From NCBI GenBank assembly GCA_026874595.1, contig CM049308.1, positions 41,338,527-41,402,526 on the forward strand: a DNA stretch of 64,000 nt. The letters run 5' to 3'. The stretch comes from Sipunculus nudus (Eukaryota; Annelida; Sipuncula; Golfingiida; Sipunculidae). Position numbers and translations under genes: made by a program. Below the pieces are notes generated by a model. That model had not been told where the DNA came from and made no database searches. It saw only the letters and a program-made list of their open reading frames with translations. Shown here piece after piece: positions 1 through 15,000 of this stretch. Position 1 is the stretch's first letter; each line of letters starts with the position of its first letter.

Positions 1-3000
1 CATAGACTTTCCCAAGCAAATTTACCAGCAAGCATAAAGGGAGTGTGTCACAAGATTGTCACAAACATGGCATAGAATTTCCCAAGCAAATTTACAAGTA
101 AGTATAAAGGGTGTGTGTCACAAGATTGTCACAAACGTGGCATAGACTTTTCCAAGCAAATTTACAAGCAAGTATAAAGGGTGTGTGTCACAAGATTGTC
201 ACTGTCACAAGATTGTCAACAAANNNNNNNNNNNNNNNNNNNNNNNNNNNNNNNNNNNNNNNNNNNNNNNNNNNNNNNNNNNNNNNNNNNNNNNNNNNNN
301 NNNNNNNNNNNNNNNNNNNNNNNNNNNNNNNNNNNNNNNNNNNNNNNNNNNNNNNNNNNNNNNNNNNNNNNNNNNNNNNNNNNNNNNNNNNNNNNNNNNN
401 NNNNNNNNNNNNNNNNNNNNNNNNNNNNNNNNNNNNNNNNNNNNNNNNNNNNNNNNNNNNNNNNNNNNNNNNNNNNNNNNNNNNNNNNNNNNNNNNNNNN
501 NNNNNNNNNNNNNNNNNNNNNNNNNNNNNNNNNNNNNNNNNNNNNNNNNNNNNNNNNNNNNNNNNNNNNNNNNNNNNNNNNNNNNNNNNNNNNNNNNNNN
601 NNNNNNNNNNNNNNNNNNNNNNNNNNNNNNNNNNNNNNNNNNNNNNNNNNNNNNNNNNNNNNNNNNNNNNNNNNNNNNNNNNNNNNNNNNNNNNNNNNNN
701 NNNNNNNNNNNNNNNNNNNNNNNAAATTTACAAGCAAGTATTAAGGGTGTGTGTCACAAGATTGTCACTGTCACAAGATTGTCACAAACATGGCATAGAC
801 TTTCCCAAGCAAATTTACCAGCAAGCATAAAGGGTGTGTGTCACAAGATTGTCACAAAATTGTCACAAACATGGCATAGAATTTCCCAAGCAAATTTACA
901 AGCAAGTATAAGGATGTGTGTCACAAGATTGTCACAAACGTGGCATAGACTTTCCCAAGCAAATTTACAAGCAAGTATAAAGGGTGTGTGTCACAAGATT
1001 GTCACTGTCACAAGATTGTCACAAACATGGCATAGACTTTCCCAAGCAAATTTACCAGCAAGCATAAACGGAGGTGTGTCACAAGATTGTCACAAAATTG
1101 TCACAAACATGGCACAGACTTTCCCAAGCAAATTTACAAGCAAGTATAAAGAGTGTGTGTCACAAGATTGTCACAAACGTGGCATAGACTTCCCCAAGCA
1201 AATTTACAAGCAAGTATAAAGGGTGTGTGTCACAAGATTGTCACTGTCACAAGATTGTCACAAACATGGCATAGACTTTCCCAAGCAAATTTACCAGCAA
1301 GCATAAAGGGAGTGTGTCACAAGATTGTCACAAAACATGGCATAGAATTTCCCAATCAAATTCACAAGCAAGTATAAAGGGTGTGTGTCACAAGATTTTC
1401 ACTGTCACAAGATTGTCACAAACGTGGCATAGACTTTCCTAAACAATTTACAAGCAATTATAAAGGGTGATGTGTGTCACAAGATTGTCACTGTCACAAG
1501 ATTGTCACAAAACATGGCATAGACTTTCCCAAGCAAATTTACCAGCAAGCATAAAGGGAGTGTGTCACAAGATTGTCACAAGATTGTCACAAACATGGCA
1601 TAGAATTTCCCAATCAAATTCACAAGCAAGTATAAAGGGTGTGTGTCACAAGATTGTCACTGTCACAAGATTGTCACAAACGTGGCATAGACTTTCCCAA
1701 GCAAATTTACAAGCAAGTATAAAGGGTAGTGTGTCACAAGATGTCACTGTCACAAGATTGTCACAAACATGGCATAGACTTTCCCAAGCAAATTTACCAG
1801 GAAGCATAGTGGGAGTGTGTCACATGATTGTCACAAGATTGTCACAAACATGGCACAGACTTTCCCAAACAAATTTACAAGCCAAGTATAAAGGGTGTGT
1901 GTCACAAGATTGTCACAAGATTGTAACAAACATGGCACAGACATTCCTAAGCACATTTACAAGCAAGTATAAAGGGTGTGTGTCACAAGATTGTCACTGT
2001 CACAAGATTGTCACAAACATGGCATAGACTTTCCTAAGCAATTTTACAAGCAATTATAAAGGGTGTGTGTCACAAGATTGTCACAAGATTGTCACAAACA
2101 TGGCATAGACTTTCCCAAGCAAATTTACAAGCAAGTATGAAGGGTGTGTGTCACAAGATTGTCACTGTCACAAGATTGTCACAAACATGGCATAGATTTT
2201 CCCAAGCAAATTTACCAGCAAGCATAAAGGGAGTGTGTCACAAGATTGTCACAAACATGGCATAGAATTTCCCAATCAAATTCACAAGCAAGTATAAAGG
2301 GGTGTGTGTCACAAGATTTTCACTGTCACAAGATTGTCACAAACGTGGCATAGACTTCCCCCAAGCAAATTTACAAGCAAGTATAAAGGGGTGTGTGTCA
2401 CAAGATTGTCACTGTCACAAGATTGTCACAAACATGGCATAGACTTTCCCAAGCAAATTTACCAGCAAGCATAGTGGGAGTGTGTCACATGATTGTCACA
2501 AAATTGTCACAAAAATGGCACAGACTTTCCCAAACAAATTTACAAGCAAGTATAAAGGGTGTGTGTCACAAGATTGTCACTGTCACAAGATTGTCACAAA
2601 CATTGCACAGACTTTCCTAAGCACATTTACAAGCATGTATAAAGGGTGTGTGTCACATGATTGTCACTGTCACAAGATTGTCACAAACATGGCATAGACT
2701 TTCCTAAGCAATTTTACAAGCAATTATAAAGGGTGTGTGTCACAAGATTGTCACTGTCAAAAGATTGTCACAAACATGGCACAGACTTTCCCATGAAAAT
2801 TTACAAGCAAGTATAAAGGGGTGTGTGGTCACAAGATTGTCACTGTCACAAGATTGTCACAAACATGGCATAGACTTTCCCAATCAAATATACAAGCAAG
2901 TATAAAGGGGTGTGTCACAAGATTGTCACTGTCACAAGATTGTCACAAACATGGCATAGACTTTCTCAAGCAAATTTACCAGCAAGCATAAAGGGAGTGT

Positions 3001-6000
3001 GTCACAAGATTGTCAAAAAATTGTCACAAACATGGCATAGAATTTCCCAAGCAAATTTACAAGCAAGTATAAAGGGTGTGTGTCACAAGATTGTCACAAA
3101 CGTGGCATAGACTTTCCCAAGCAAATTTACAAACAAGTATAAAGGGTGTGTGTCACAAGATTGCCACTGTCACAAGATTGTCACAAACATGGCATAGACT
3201 TTCCCAAGCAAATTTACAGCAAGCATAAAGGGAGTGTGTCACAAGATTGTCACAAACATGGCATAGAATTTCCCAAGCAAATTTACAAGTAAGTATAAAG
3301 GGTGTGTGTCACAAGATTGTCACAAACGTGGCATAGACTTTTCCAAGCAAATTAACAAGCAAGTATAAAGGGTGTGTGTCACAAGATTGTCACTGTCACA
3401 AGATTGTCACAAACATGGCATAGACTTTCCCAAGCAAATTTACCAGCAAGCATAAAGGGTGTGTGTCACAAGATTGTCACAAAATTGTCACAAACATGGC
3501 ATAGAATTTCCCAAGCAAATTTACAAGCAAGTATAAAGGGTGTGTGTCACAAGATTGTCACAAACGTGGCATAGACTTCCCCAAGCAAATTTACAAGCAA
3601 GTATAAAGGGTGTGTGTCACAAGATTGTCACTGTCACAAGATTGTCACAAACATGGCATAGACTTTCCCAAGCAAATTTACCAGCAAGCATAAAGGGAGT
3701 GTGTCACAAGATTGTCACAAACATGGCATAGAATTTCCCAATCAAATTCACAAGCAAGTATAAAGGGTGTGTGTCACAAGATTGTCACAAACGTGGCATA
3801 GACTTTTCCAAGCAAATTTACAAGCAAGTATAAAGGGTGTGTGTCACAAGATTGTCACTGTCACAAGATTGTCACAAACATGGCATAGACTTTCCCAAGC
3901 AAATTTACCAGCAAGCATAAAGGGTGTGTGTCACAAGATTGTCACAAAATTGTCACAAACATGGCATAGAATTTCCCAAGCAAATTTACAAGCAAGTATA
4001 AAGGGTGTGTGTCACAAGATTGTCACAAACGTGGCATAGACTTTCCCAAGCAAATTTACAAGCAAGTATAAAGGGTGTGTGTCACAAGATTGTCACTGTC
4101 ACAAGATTGTCACAAACATGGCATAGACTTTCCCAAGCAAATTTACCAGCAAGCATAAACGGAGTGTGTCACAAGATTGTCACAAAATTGTCACAAACAT
4201 GGCACAGACTTTCCCAAGCAAATTTACAAGCAAGTATAAAGGGTGTGTGTCACAAGATTGTCACAAACATGGCATAGACTTCCCCAAGCAAATTTACAAG
4301 CAAGTATAAAGGGTGTGTGTCACAAGATTGTCACTGTCACAAGATTGTCACAAACATGGCATAGACTTTCCCAAGCAAATTTACCAGCAAGCATAAAGGG
4401 AGTGTGTCACAAGATTGTCACAAACATGGCATAGAATTTCCCAATCAAATTCACAAGCAAGTATAAAGGGTGTGTGTCACAAGATTTTCACTGTCACAAG
4501 ATTGTCACAAACGTGGCATAGACTTCCCCAAGCAAATTTACAAGCAAGTATAAAGGGTGTGTGTCACAAGATTGTCACTGTCACAAGATTGTCACAAACA
4601 TGGCATAGACTTTCCCAAGCAAATTTACCAGCAAGCATAGTGGGAGTGTGTCACATGATTGTCACAAGATTGTCACAAAAATGGCACAGACTTTCCCAAA
4701 CAAATTTACAAGCAAGTATAAAGGGTGTGTGTCACAAGATTGTCACTGTCACAAGATTGTCACAAACATTGCACAGACTTTCCTAAGCACATTTACAAGC
4801 ATGTATAAAGGGTGTGTGTCACAAGATTGTCACTGTCAAAAGATTGTCACAAACATGGCACAGACTTTCCCATGAAAATTTACAAGCAAGTATAAAGGGT
4901 GTGTGTCACAAGATTGTCACTGTCACAAGATTGTCACAAACATGGCATAGACTTCCCCAAGCAAATTTACAAGCAAGTATAAAGGGTGTGTGTCACAAGA
5001 TTGTCACTGTCACAAGATTGTCACAAACATGGCATAGACTTTCCCAAGCAAATTTACCAGCAAGCATAGTGGGAGTGTGTCACATGATTGTCACAAGATT
5101 GTCACAAAAATGGCACAGACTTTCCCAAACAAATTTACAAGCAAGTATAAAGGGTGTGTGTCACAAGATTGTCACTGTCACAAGATTGTCACAAACATTG
5201 CACAGACTTTCCTAAGCACATTTACAAGCATGTATAAAGGGTGTGTGTCACAAGATTGTCACTGTCACAAGATTGTCACAAACATGGCATAGACTTTCCT
5301 AAGCAATTTTACAAGCAATTATAAAGGGTGTGTGTTACAAGATTGTCACTGTCAAAAGATTGTCACAAACATGGCACAGACTTTCCCATGAAAATTTACA
5401 AGCAAGTATAAAGGGTGTGTGTCACAAGATTGTCACTGTCACAAGATTGTCACAAACATGGCATAGACTTTCCCAATCAAATATACAAGCAAGTATAAAG
5501 GGTGTGTGTCACAAGATTGTCACTGTCACAAGATTGTCACAAACATGGCATAGACTTTCCCAAGCAAATTTACCAGCAAGCATAAAGGGAGTGTGTCACA
5601 AGATTGTCAAAAAATTGTCACAAACATGGCATAGAATTTCCCAAGCAAATTTACAAGCAAGTATAAAGGTTGTGTGTCACAAGATTGTCACAAACGTGGC
5701 ATAGACTTTCCCAAGCAAATTTACAAACAAGTATAAAGGATGTGTGTCACAAGATTGCCACTGTCACAAGATTGTCACAAACATGGCATAGACTTTCCCA
5801 AGCAAATTTACCAGCAAGCATAAAGGGAGTGTGTCACAAGATTGTCACAAACATGGCATAGAATTTCCCAAGCAAATTTACAAGTAAGTATAAAGGGTGT
5901 GTGTCACAAGATTGTCACAAACGTGGCATAGACTTTTCCAAGCAAATTTACAAGCAAGTATTAAGGGTGTGTGTCACAAGATTGTCACTGTCACAAGATT

Positions 6001-9000
6001 GTCACAAACATGGCATAGACTTTCCCAAGCAAATTTACCAGCAAGCATAAAGGGTGTGTGTCACAAGATTGTCACAAAATTGTCACAAACATGGCATAGA
6101 ATTTCCCAAGCAAATTTACAAGCAAGTATAAAGGATGTGTGTCACAAGATTGTCACAAACGTGGCATAGACTTTCCCAAGCAAATTTACAAGCAAGTATA
6201 AAGGGTGTGTGTCACAAGATTGTCACTGTCACAAGATTGTCACAAACATGGCATAGACTTTCCCAAGCAAATTTACCAGCAAGCATAAACGGAGTGTGTC
6301 ACAAGATTGTCACAAAATTGTCACAAACATGGCACAGACTTTCCCAAGCAAATTTACAAGCAAGTATAAAGAGTGTGTGTCACAAGATTGTCACAAACGT
6401 GGCATAGACTTCCCCAAGCAAATTTACAAGCAAGTATAAAGGGTGTGTGTCACAAGATTGTCACTGTCACAAGATTGTCACAAACATGGCATAGACTTTC
6501 CCAAGCAAATTTACCAGCAAGCATAAAGGGAGTGTGTCACAAGATTGTCACAAACATGGCATAGAATTTCCCAATCAAATTCACAAGCAAGTATAAAGGG
6601 TGTGTGTCAAAAGATTTTCACTGTCACAAGATTGTCACAAACGTGGCATAGACTTTCCTAAACAATTTTACAAGCAATTATAAAGGGTGTGTGTCACAAG
6701 ATTGTCACTGTCACAAGATTGTCACAAACATGGCATAGACTTTCCCAAGCAAATTTACCAGCAAGCATAAAGGGAGTGTGTCACAAGATTGTCACAAGAT
6801 TGTCACAAACATGGCATAGAATTTCCCAATCAAATTCACAAGCAAGTATAAAGGGTGTGTGTCACAAGATTGTCACTGTCACAAGATTGTCACAAACGTG
6901 GCATAGACTTTCCCAAGCAAATTTACAAGCAAGTATAAAGGGTGTGTGTCACAAGATTGTCACTGTCACAAGATTGTCACAAACATGGCATAGACTTTCC
7001 CAAGCAAATTTACTAGGAAGCATAGTGGGAGTGTGTCACATGATTGTCACAAGATTGTCACAAACATGGCACAGACTTTCCCAAACAAATTTACAAGCAA
7101 GTATAAAGGGTGTGTGTCACAAGATTGTCACAAGATTGTAACAAACATGGCACAGACATTCCTAAGCACATTTACAAGCAAGTATAAAGGGTGTGTGTCA
7201 CAAGATTGTCACTGTCACAAGATTGTCACAAACATGGCATAGACTTTCCTAAGCAATTTTACAAGCAATTATAAAGGGTGTGTGTCACAAGATTGTCACA
7301 AACATGGCATAGACTTTCCCAAGCAAATTTACAAGCAAGTATGAAGGGTGTGTGTCACAAGATTGTCACTGTCACAAGATTGTCACAAACATGGCATAGA
7401 TTTTCCCAAGCAAATTTACCAGCAAGCATAAAGGGAGTGTGTCACAAGATTGTCACAAACATGGCATAGAATTTCCCAATCAAATTCACAAGCAAGTATA
7501 AAGGGTGTGTGTCACAAGATTTTCACTGTCACAAGATTGACACAAACGTGGCATAGACTTCCCCAAGCAAATTTACAAGCAAGTATAAAGGGTGTGTGTC
7601 ACAAGATTGTCACTGTCACAAGATTGTCACAAACATGGCATAGACTTTCCCAAGCAAATTTACCAGCAAGCATAGTGGGAGTGTGTCACATGATTGTCAC
7701 AAAATTGTCACAAAAATGGCACAGACTTTCCCAAACAAATTTACAAGCAAGTATAAAGGGTGTGTGTCACAAGATTGTCACTGTCACAAGATTGTCACAA
7801 ACATTGCACAGACTTTCCTAAGCACATTTACAAGCATGTATAAAGGGTGTGTGTCACATGATTGTCACTGTCACAAGATTGTCACAAACATGGCATAGAC
7901 TTTCCTAAGCAATTTTACAAGCAATTATAAAGGGTGTGTGTCACAAGATTGTCACTGTCAAAAGATTGTCACAAACATGGCACAGACTTTCCCATGAAAA
8001 TTTACAAGCAAGTATAAAGGGTGTGTGTCACAAGATTGTCACTGTCACAAGATTGTCACAAACATGGCATAGACTTTCCCAATCAAATATACAAGCAAGT
8101 ATAAAGGGTGTGTCACAAGATTGTCACTGTCACAAGATTGTCACAAACATGGCATAGACTTTCCCAAGCAAATTTACCAGCAAGCAAAAAGGGAGTGTGT
8201 CACAAGATTGTCAAAAAATTGTCACAAACATGGCATAGAATTTCCCAAGCAAATTTACAAGCAAGTATAAAGGGTGTGTGTCACAAGATTGTCACAAACG
8301 TGGCATAGACTTTCCCAAGCAAATTTACAAACAAGTATAAAGGGTGTGTGTCACAAGATTGCCACTGTCACAAGATTGTCACAAACATGGCATAGACTTT
8401 CCCAAGCAAATTTACCAGCAAGCATAAAGGGAGTGTGTCACAAGATTGTCACAAACATGGCATAGAATTTCCCAAGCAAATTTACAAGTAAGTATAAAGG
8501 GTGTGTGTCACAAGATTGTCACAAACGTGGCATAGACTTTTCCAAGCAAATTAACAAGCAAGTATAAAGGGTGTGTGTCACAAGATTGTCACTGTCACAA
8601 GATTGTCACAAACATGGCATAGACTTTCCCAAGCAAATTTACCAGCAAGCATAAAGGGTGTGTGTCACAAGATTGTCACAAAATTGTCACAAACATGGCA
8701 TAGAATTTCCCAAGCAAATTTACAAGCAAGTATAAAGGGTGTGTGTCACAAGATTGTCACAAACGTGGCATAGACTTCCCCAAGCAAATTTACAAGCAAG
8801 TATAAAGGGTGTGTGTCACAAGATTGTCACTGTCACAAGATTGTCACAAACATGGCATAGACTTTCCCAAGCAAATTTACCAGCAAGCATAAAGGGAGTG
8901 TGTCACAAGATTGTCACAAACATGGCATAGAATTTCCCAATCAAATTCACAAGCAAGTATAAAGGGTGTGTGTCACAAGATTGTCACAAACGTGGCATAG

Positions 9001-12000
9001 ACTTTTCCAAGCAAATTTACAAGCAAGTATAAAGGGTGTGTGTCACAAGATTGTCACTGTCACAAGATTGTCACAAACATGGCATAGACTTTCCCAAGCA
9101 AATTTACCAGCAAGCATAAAGGGAGTGTGTCACAAGATTGTCACAAAATTGTCACAAACATGGCATAGAATTTCCCAAGCAAATTTACAAGCAAGTATAA
9201 AGGGTGTGTGTCACAAGATTGTCACAAACGTGGCATAGACTTTCCCAAGCAAATTTACAAGCAAGTATAAAGGGTGTGTGTCACAAGATTGTCACTGTCA
9301 CAAGATTGTCACAAACATGGCATAGACTTTCCCAAGCAAATTTTCCAGCAAGCATAAACGGAGTGTGTCACAAGATTGTCACAAAATTGTCACAAACATG
9401 GCACAGACTTTCCCAAGCAAATTTACAAGCAAGTATAAAGGGTGTGTGTCACAAGATTGTCACAAACGTGGCATAGACTTCCCCAAGCAAATTTACAAGC
9501 AAGTATAAAGGGTGTGTGTCACAAGATTGTCACTGTCACAAGATTGTCACAAACATGGCATAGACTTTCCCAAGCAAATTTACCAGCAAGTATAAAGGGT
9601 GTGTGTCACAAGATTTTCACTGTCACAAGATTGTCACAAACGTGGCATAGACTTTCCTAAGCAATTTAACAAGCAATTATAAAGGGTGTGTGTCACAAGA
9701 TTGTCACTGTCACAAGATTGTCACAAACATGGCATAGACTTTCCCAAGCAAATTTACCAGCAAGCATAAAGGGAGTGTGTCACAAGATTGTCACAAGATT
9801 GTCACAAACATGGCATAGAATTTCCCAATCAAATTCACAAGCAAGTATAGAGGGTGTGTGTCACAAGATTGTCACTGTCACAAGATTGTCACAAACGTGG
9901 CATAGACTTTCCCAAGCAAATTTACAAGCAAGTATAAAGGGTGTGTGTCACAAGATTGTCACTGTCACAAGATTGTCACAAACATGGCATAGACTTTCCC
10001 AAGCAAATTTACCAGGAAGCATAGTGGGAGTGTGTCACATGATTGTCACAAGATTGTCACAAACATGGCACAGACTTTCCCAAACAGATTTACAAGCAAG
10101 TATAAAGGGTGTGTGTCACAAGATTGTCACAAGATTGTAACAAACATGGCACAGACATTCCTAAGCACATTTACAAGCAAGTATAAAGGGTGTGTGTCAC
10201 AAGATTGTCACTGTCACAAGATTGTCACAAACATGGCATAGACTTTCCTAAGCAATTTTACAAGCAATTATAAAGGGTGTGTGTCACAAGATTGTCACAA
10301 GATTGTCACAAACGTGGCATAGACTTTCCTAAGCAATTTTACAAGCAATTATAAAGGGTGTGTGTCACAAGATTGTCACTGTCACAAGATTGTCACAAAC
10401 ATGGCATAGATTTTCCCAAGCAAATTTACCAGCAAGCATAAAGGGAGTGTGTCACAAGATTGTCACAAACATGGCATAGAATTTCCCAATCAAATTCACA
10501 AGCAAGTATAAAGGGTGTGTGTCACAAGATTTTCACTGTCACAAGATTGTCACAAACGTGGCATAGACTTCCCCAAGCAAATTTACAAGCAAGTATAAAG
10601 GGTGTGTGTCACAAGATTGTCACTGTCACAAGATTGTCACAAACATGGCATAGACTTTCCCAAGCAAATTTACCAGCAAGCATAGTGGGAGTGTGTCACA
10701 TGATTGTCACAAGATTGTCACAAACATGGCACAGACTTTCCCAAACAAATTTACAAGCAAGTATAAAGGGTGTGTGTCACAAGATTGTCACTGTCACAAG
10801 ATTGTCACAAACATTGCACAGACTTTCCTAAGCACATTTACAAGCATGTATAAAGGGTGTGTGTCACAAGATTGTCACTGTCACAAGATTGTCACAAACA
10901 TGGCATAGACTTTCCTAAGCAATTTTACAAGCAATTATAAAGGGTGTGTGTCACAAGATTGTCACTGTCACAAGATTGTCACAAACATGGCACAGACTTT
11001 CCCATGAAAATTTACAAGCAAGTATAAAGGGTGTGTGTCACAAGATTGTCACTGTCACAAGATTGTCACAAACATGGCATAGACTTTCCCAATCAAATAT
11101 ACAAGCAAGTATAAAGGGTGTGTGTCACAAGATTGTATCTGTCACAAGATTGTCACAAACATGGCATAGACTTTCCCAAGCAAATTTACCAGCAAGCATA
11201 AAGGGAGTGTGTCACAAGATTGTCACAAAATTGTCACAAACATGGCATAGAATTTCCCAAGCAAATTTACAAGCAAGTATAAAGGGTGTGTGTCACAAGA
11301 TTGTCACAAACGTGGCATAGACTTTCCCAAGCAAATTTACAAACAAGTATAAAGGGTGTGTGTCACAAGATTGTCACTGTCACAAGATTGTCACAAACAT
11401 GGCATAGACTTTCCCAAGCAAATTTACCAGCAAGCATAAAGGGAGTGTGTCACAAGATTGTCACAAACATGGCATAGAATTTCCCAAGCAAATTTACAAG
11501 TAAGTATAAAGGGTGTGTGTCACAAGATTGTCACAAACGTGGCATGGACTTTTCCAAGCAAATTTACAAGCAAGTATAAAGGGTGTGTGTCACAAGATTG
11601 TCACTGTCACAAGATTGTCACAAACATGGCATAGACTTTCCCAAGCAAATTTACCAGCAAGCATAAAGGGTGTGTGTCACAAGATTGTCACAAAATTGTC
11701 ACAAACATGGCATATAATTTCCCAAGCAAATTTACAAGCAAGTATAAAGGGTGTGTGTCACAAGATTGTCACAAACGTGGCATAGACTTTCCCAAGCAAA
11801 TTTACAAGCAAGTATAAAGGGTGTGTGTCACAAGATTGTCACTGTCACAAGATTGTCACAAACATGGCATAGACTTTCCCAAGCAAATTTACCAGCAAGC
11901 ATAAAGGGAGTGTGTCACAAGATTGTCACAAGCATGGCATAGAATTTCCCAATAAAATTCACAAGCAAGTATAAAGGGTGTGTGTCACAAGATTTTCACT

Positions 12001-15000
12001 GTCACAAGATTGTCACAAACGTGGCATAGACTTTCCTAAGCAATTTTACAATCAATTATAAAGGGTGTGTGTCACAAGATTGTCACTGTCACAAGATTGT
12101 CACAAACATGGCACAGACTTTCCCAAACAAATTTACAAGCAAGTATAAAGGGTGTGTGTCACAAGATTGTCACAAGATTGTAACAAACATGGCACAGACA
12201 TTCCTAAGCACATTTACAAGCAAGTATAAAGGGTGTGTGTCACAAGATTGTCACTGTCACAAGATTGTCACAAACATGGCATAGACTTTCCTAAGCAATT
12301 TTACAAGCAATTATAAAGGGTGTGTGTCACAAGATTGTCACAAGATTGTCACAAACATGGCATAGACTTTCCCAAGCAAATTTACAAGCAAGTATGAAGG
12401 GTGTGTGTCACAAGATTGTCACTGTCACAAGATTGTCACAAACATGGCATAGACTTTCCCAAGCAAATTTACCAGCAAGCATAAAGGGAGTGTGTCACAA
12501 GATTGTCACAAACATGGCATAGAATTTCCCAATCAAATTCACAAGCAAGTATAAAGGGTGTGTGTCACAAGATTTTCACTGTCACAAGATTGTCACAAAC
12601 GTGGCATAGACTTTCCCAAGCAAATTTACCAGCAAGGATAAAGGGAGTGTGTCACAAGATTGTCACAAAATTGTCACAAACATGGCATAGAATTTCCCAA
12701 GCAAATTTACAAGCAAGTATAAAGGGTGTGTGTCACAAGATTGTCACAAACGTGGCATAGACTTTCCCAAGCAAATTTACAAACAAGTATAAAGGGTGTG
12801 TGTCACAAGATTGTCACTGTCACAAGATTGTCACAAACATGGCATAGACTTTCCCAAGCAAATTTACCAGCAAGCATCAAGGGAGTGTGTCACAAGATTG
12901 TCACAAACATGGCATAGAATTTCCCAAGCAAATTTACAAGTAAGTATAAAGGGTGTGTGTCACAAGATTGTCACAAACGTGGCATAGACTTTTCCAAGCA
13001 AATTTACAAGCAAGTATAAAGGGTGTGTGTCACAAGATTGTCACTGTCACAAGATTGTCACAAACATGGCATAGACTTTCCCAAGCAAATTTACCAGCAA
13101 GCATAAAGGGTGTGTGTCACAAGATTGTCACAAAATTGTCACAAACATGGCATAGAATTTCCCAAGCAAATTTGCAAGCAAGTATAAAGGGTGTGTGTCA
13201 CAAGATTGTCACAAACGTGGCATAGACTTTCCCAAGCAAATTTACAAGCAAGTATAAAGGGTGTGTGTCACAAGATTGTCACTGTCACAAGATTGTCACA
13301 AACATGGCATAGACTTTCCCAAGCAAATTTACCAGCAAGCATAAACGGAGTGTGTCACAAGATTGTCACAAAATTGTCACAAACATGGCACAGACTTTCC
13401 CAAGCAAATTTACAAGCAAGTATAAAGGGTGTGTGTCACAAGATTGTCACTGTCACAAGATTGTCACAAACATGGCATAGACTTCCCCAAGCAAATTTAC
13501 AAGCAAGTATAAAGGGTGTGTGTCACAAGATTGTCACAAACGTGGCATAGACTTCCCCAAGTAAATTTACAAGCAAGTATAAAGGATGTGTGTCACAAGA
13601 TTGTCACTGTCACAAGATTGTCACAAACATGGCATAGACTTTCCTAAGCAATTTTACAAGCAATTATAAAGGGTGTGTGTCACAAGATTGTCACTAGATT
13701 GTCACAAACATGGCACAGACTTTCCCAATAACATTTACAAGCAAGTATAAAGGGTGTGTGTCACAAGATTGTAACAAGATTGTAACAAACATGGCACAGA
13801 CATTCCTAAGCACATTTACAAGCAAGTATAAAGGGTGTGTGTCACAAGATTGTCACTGTCACAAGATTGTCACAAACATGGCATAGACTTTCCTAAGCAA
13901 TTTTACAAGCAATTATAAAGGGTGTGTGTCACAAGATTGTCACAAGAATGTCACAAACATGGCACAGACTTTCCCAAGCAAATTTACAAGCAAGTATGAA
14001 GGGTGTGTGTCACAAGATTGTCACTGTCACAAGATTGTCACAAACATGGCATAGATTTTCCCAAGCAAATTTACCAGCAAGCATAAAGGGAGTGTGTCAC
14101 AAGATTGTCACAAACATGGCATAGAATTTCCCAATCAAATTCACAAGCAAGTATAAAGGGTGTGTGTCACAAGATTTTCACTGTCACAAGATTGTCACAA
14201 ACGTGGCATAGACTTCCCCAAGCAAATTTACAAGCAAGTATAAAGGGTGTGTGTCACAAGATTGTCACTGTCACAAGATTGCCACAAACATGGCATAGAC
14301 TTTCCCAAGCAAATTTACCAGCAAGCATAGTGGGAGTGTGTCACATGATTGTCACAAGATTGTCACAAAAATGGCACAGACTTTCCCAAACAAATTTACA
14401 AGCAAGTATATAGGGTGTGTGTCACAAGATTGTCACTGTCACAAGATTGTCACAAACATTGCACAGACTTTCCTAAGCACATTTACAAGCATGTATAAAG
14501 GGTGTGTGTCACAAGATTGTCACTGTCACAAGATTGTCACAAACATGGCATAGACTTTCCTAAGCAATTTTACAAGCAATTATAAAGGGTGTGTGTCACA
14601 AGATTGTCACTGTCAAAAGATTGTCACAAACATGGCACAGACTTTCCCATGAAAATTTACAAGCAAGTATAAAGGGTGTGTGTCACAAGATTGTCACTGT
14701 CACAAGATTGTCACAAACATGGCATAGACTTTCCCAATCAAATATACAAGCAAGTATAAAGGGTGTGTCACAAGATTGTCACTGTCACAAGATTGTCACA
14801 AACATGGCATAGACTTTCCCAAGCAAATTTACCAGCAAGCATAAAGGGAGTGTGTCACAAGATTGTAAAAAAATTGTCACAAACATGGCATAGAATTTCC
14901 CAAGCAAATTTACAAGCAAGTATAAGGGTGTGTGTCACAAGATTGTCACAAACGTGGCATAGACTTTCCCAAGCAAATTTACAAACAAGTATAAAGGGTG

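Noticed and set aside
216-737. Open frames spanning the N run
   Set aside because: They are open only because undetermined bases contain no stop codons.
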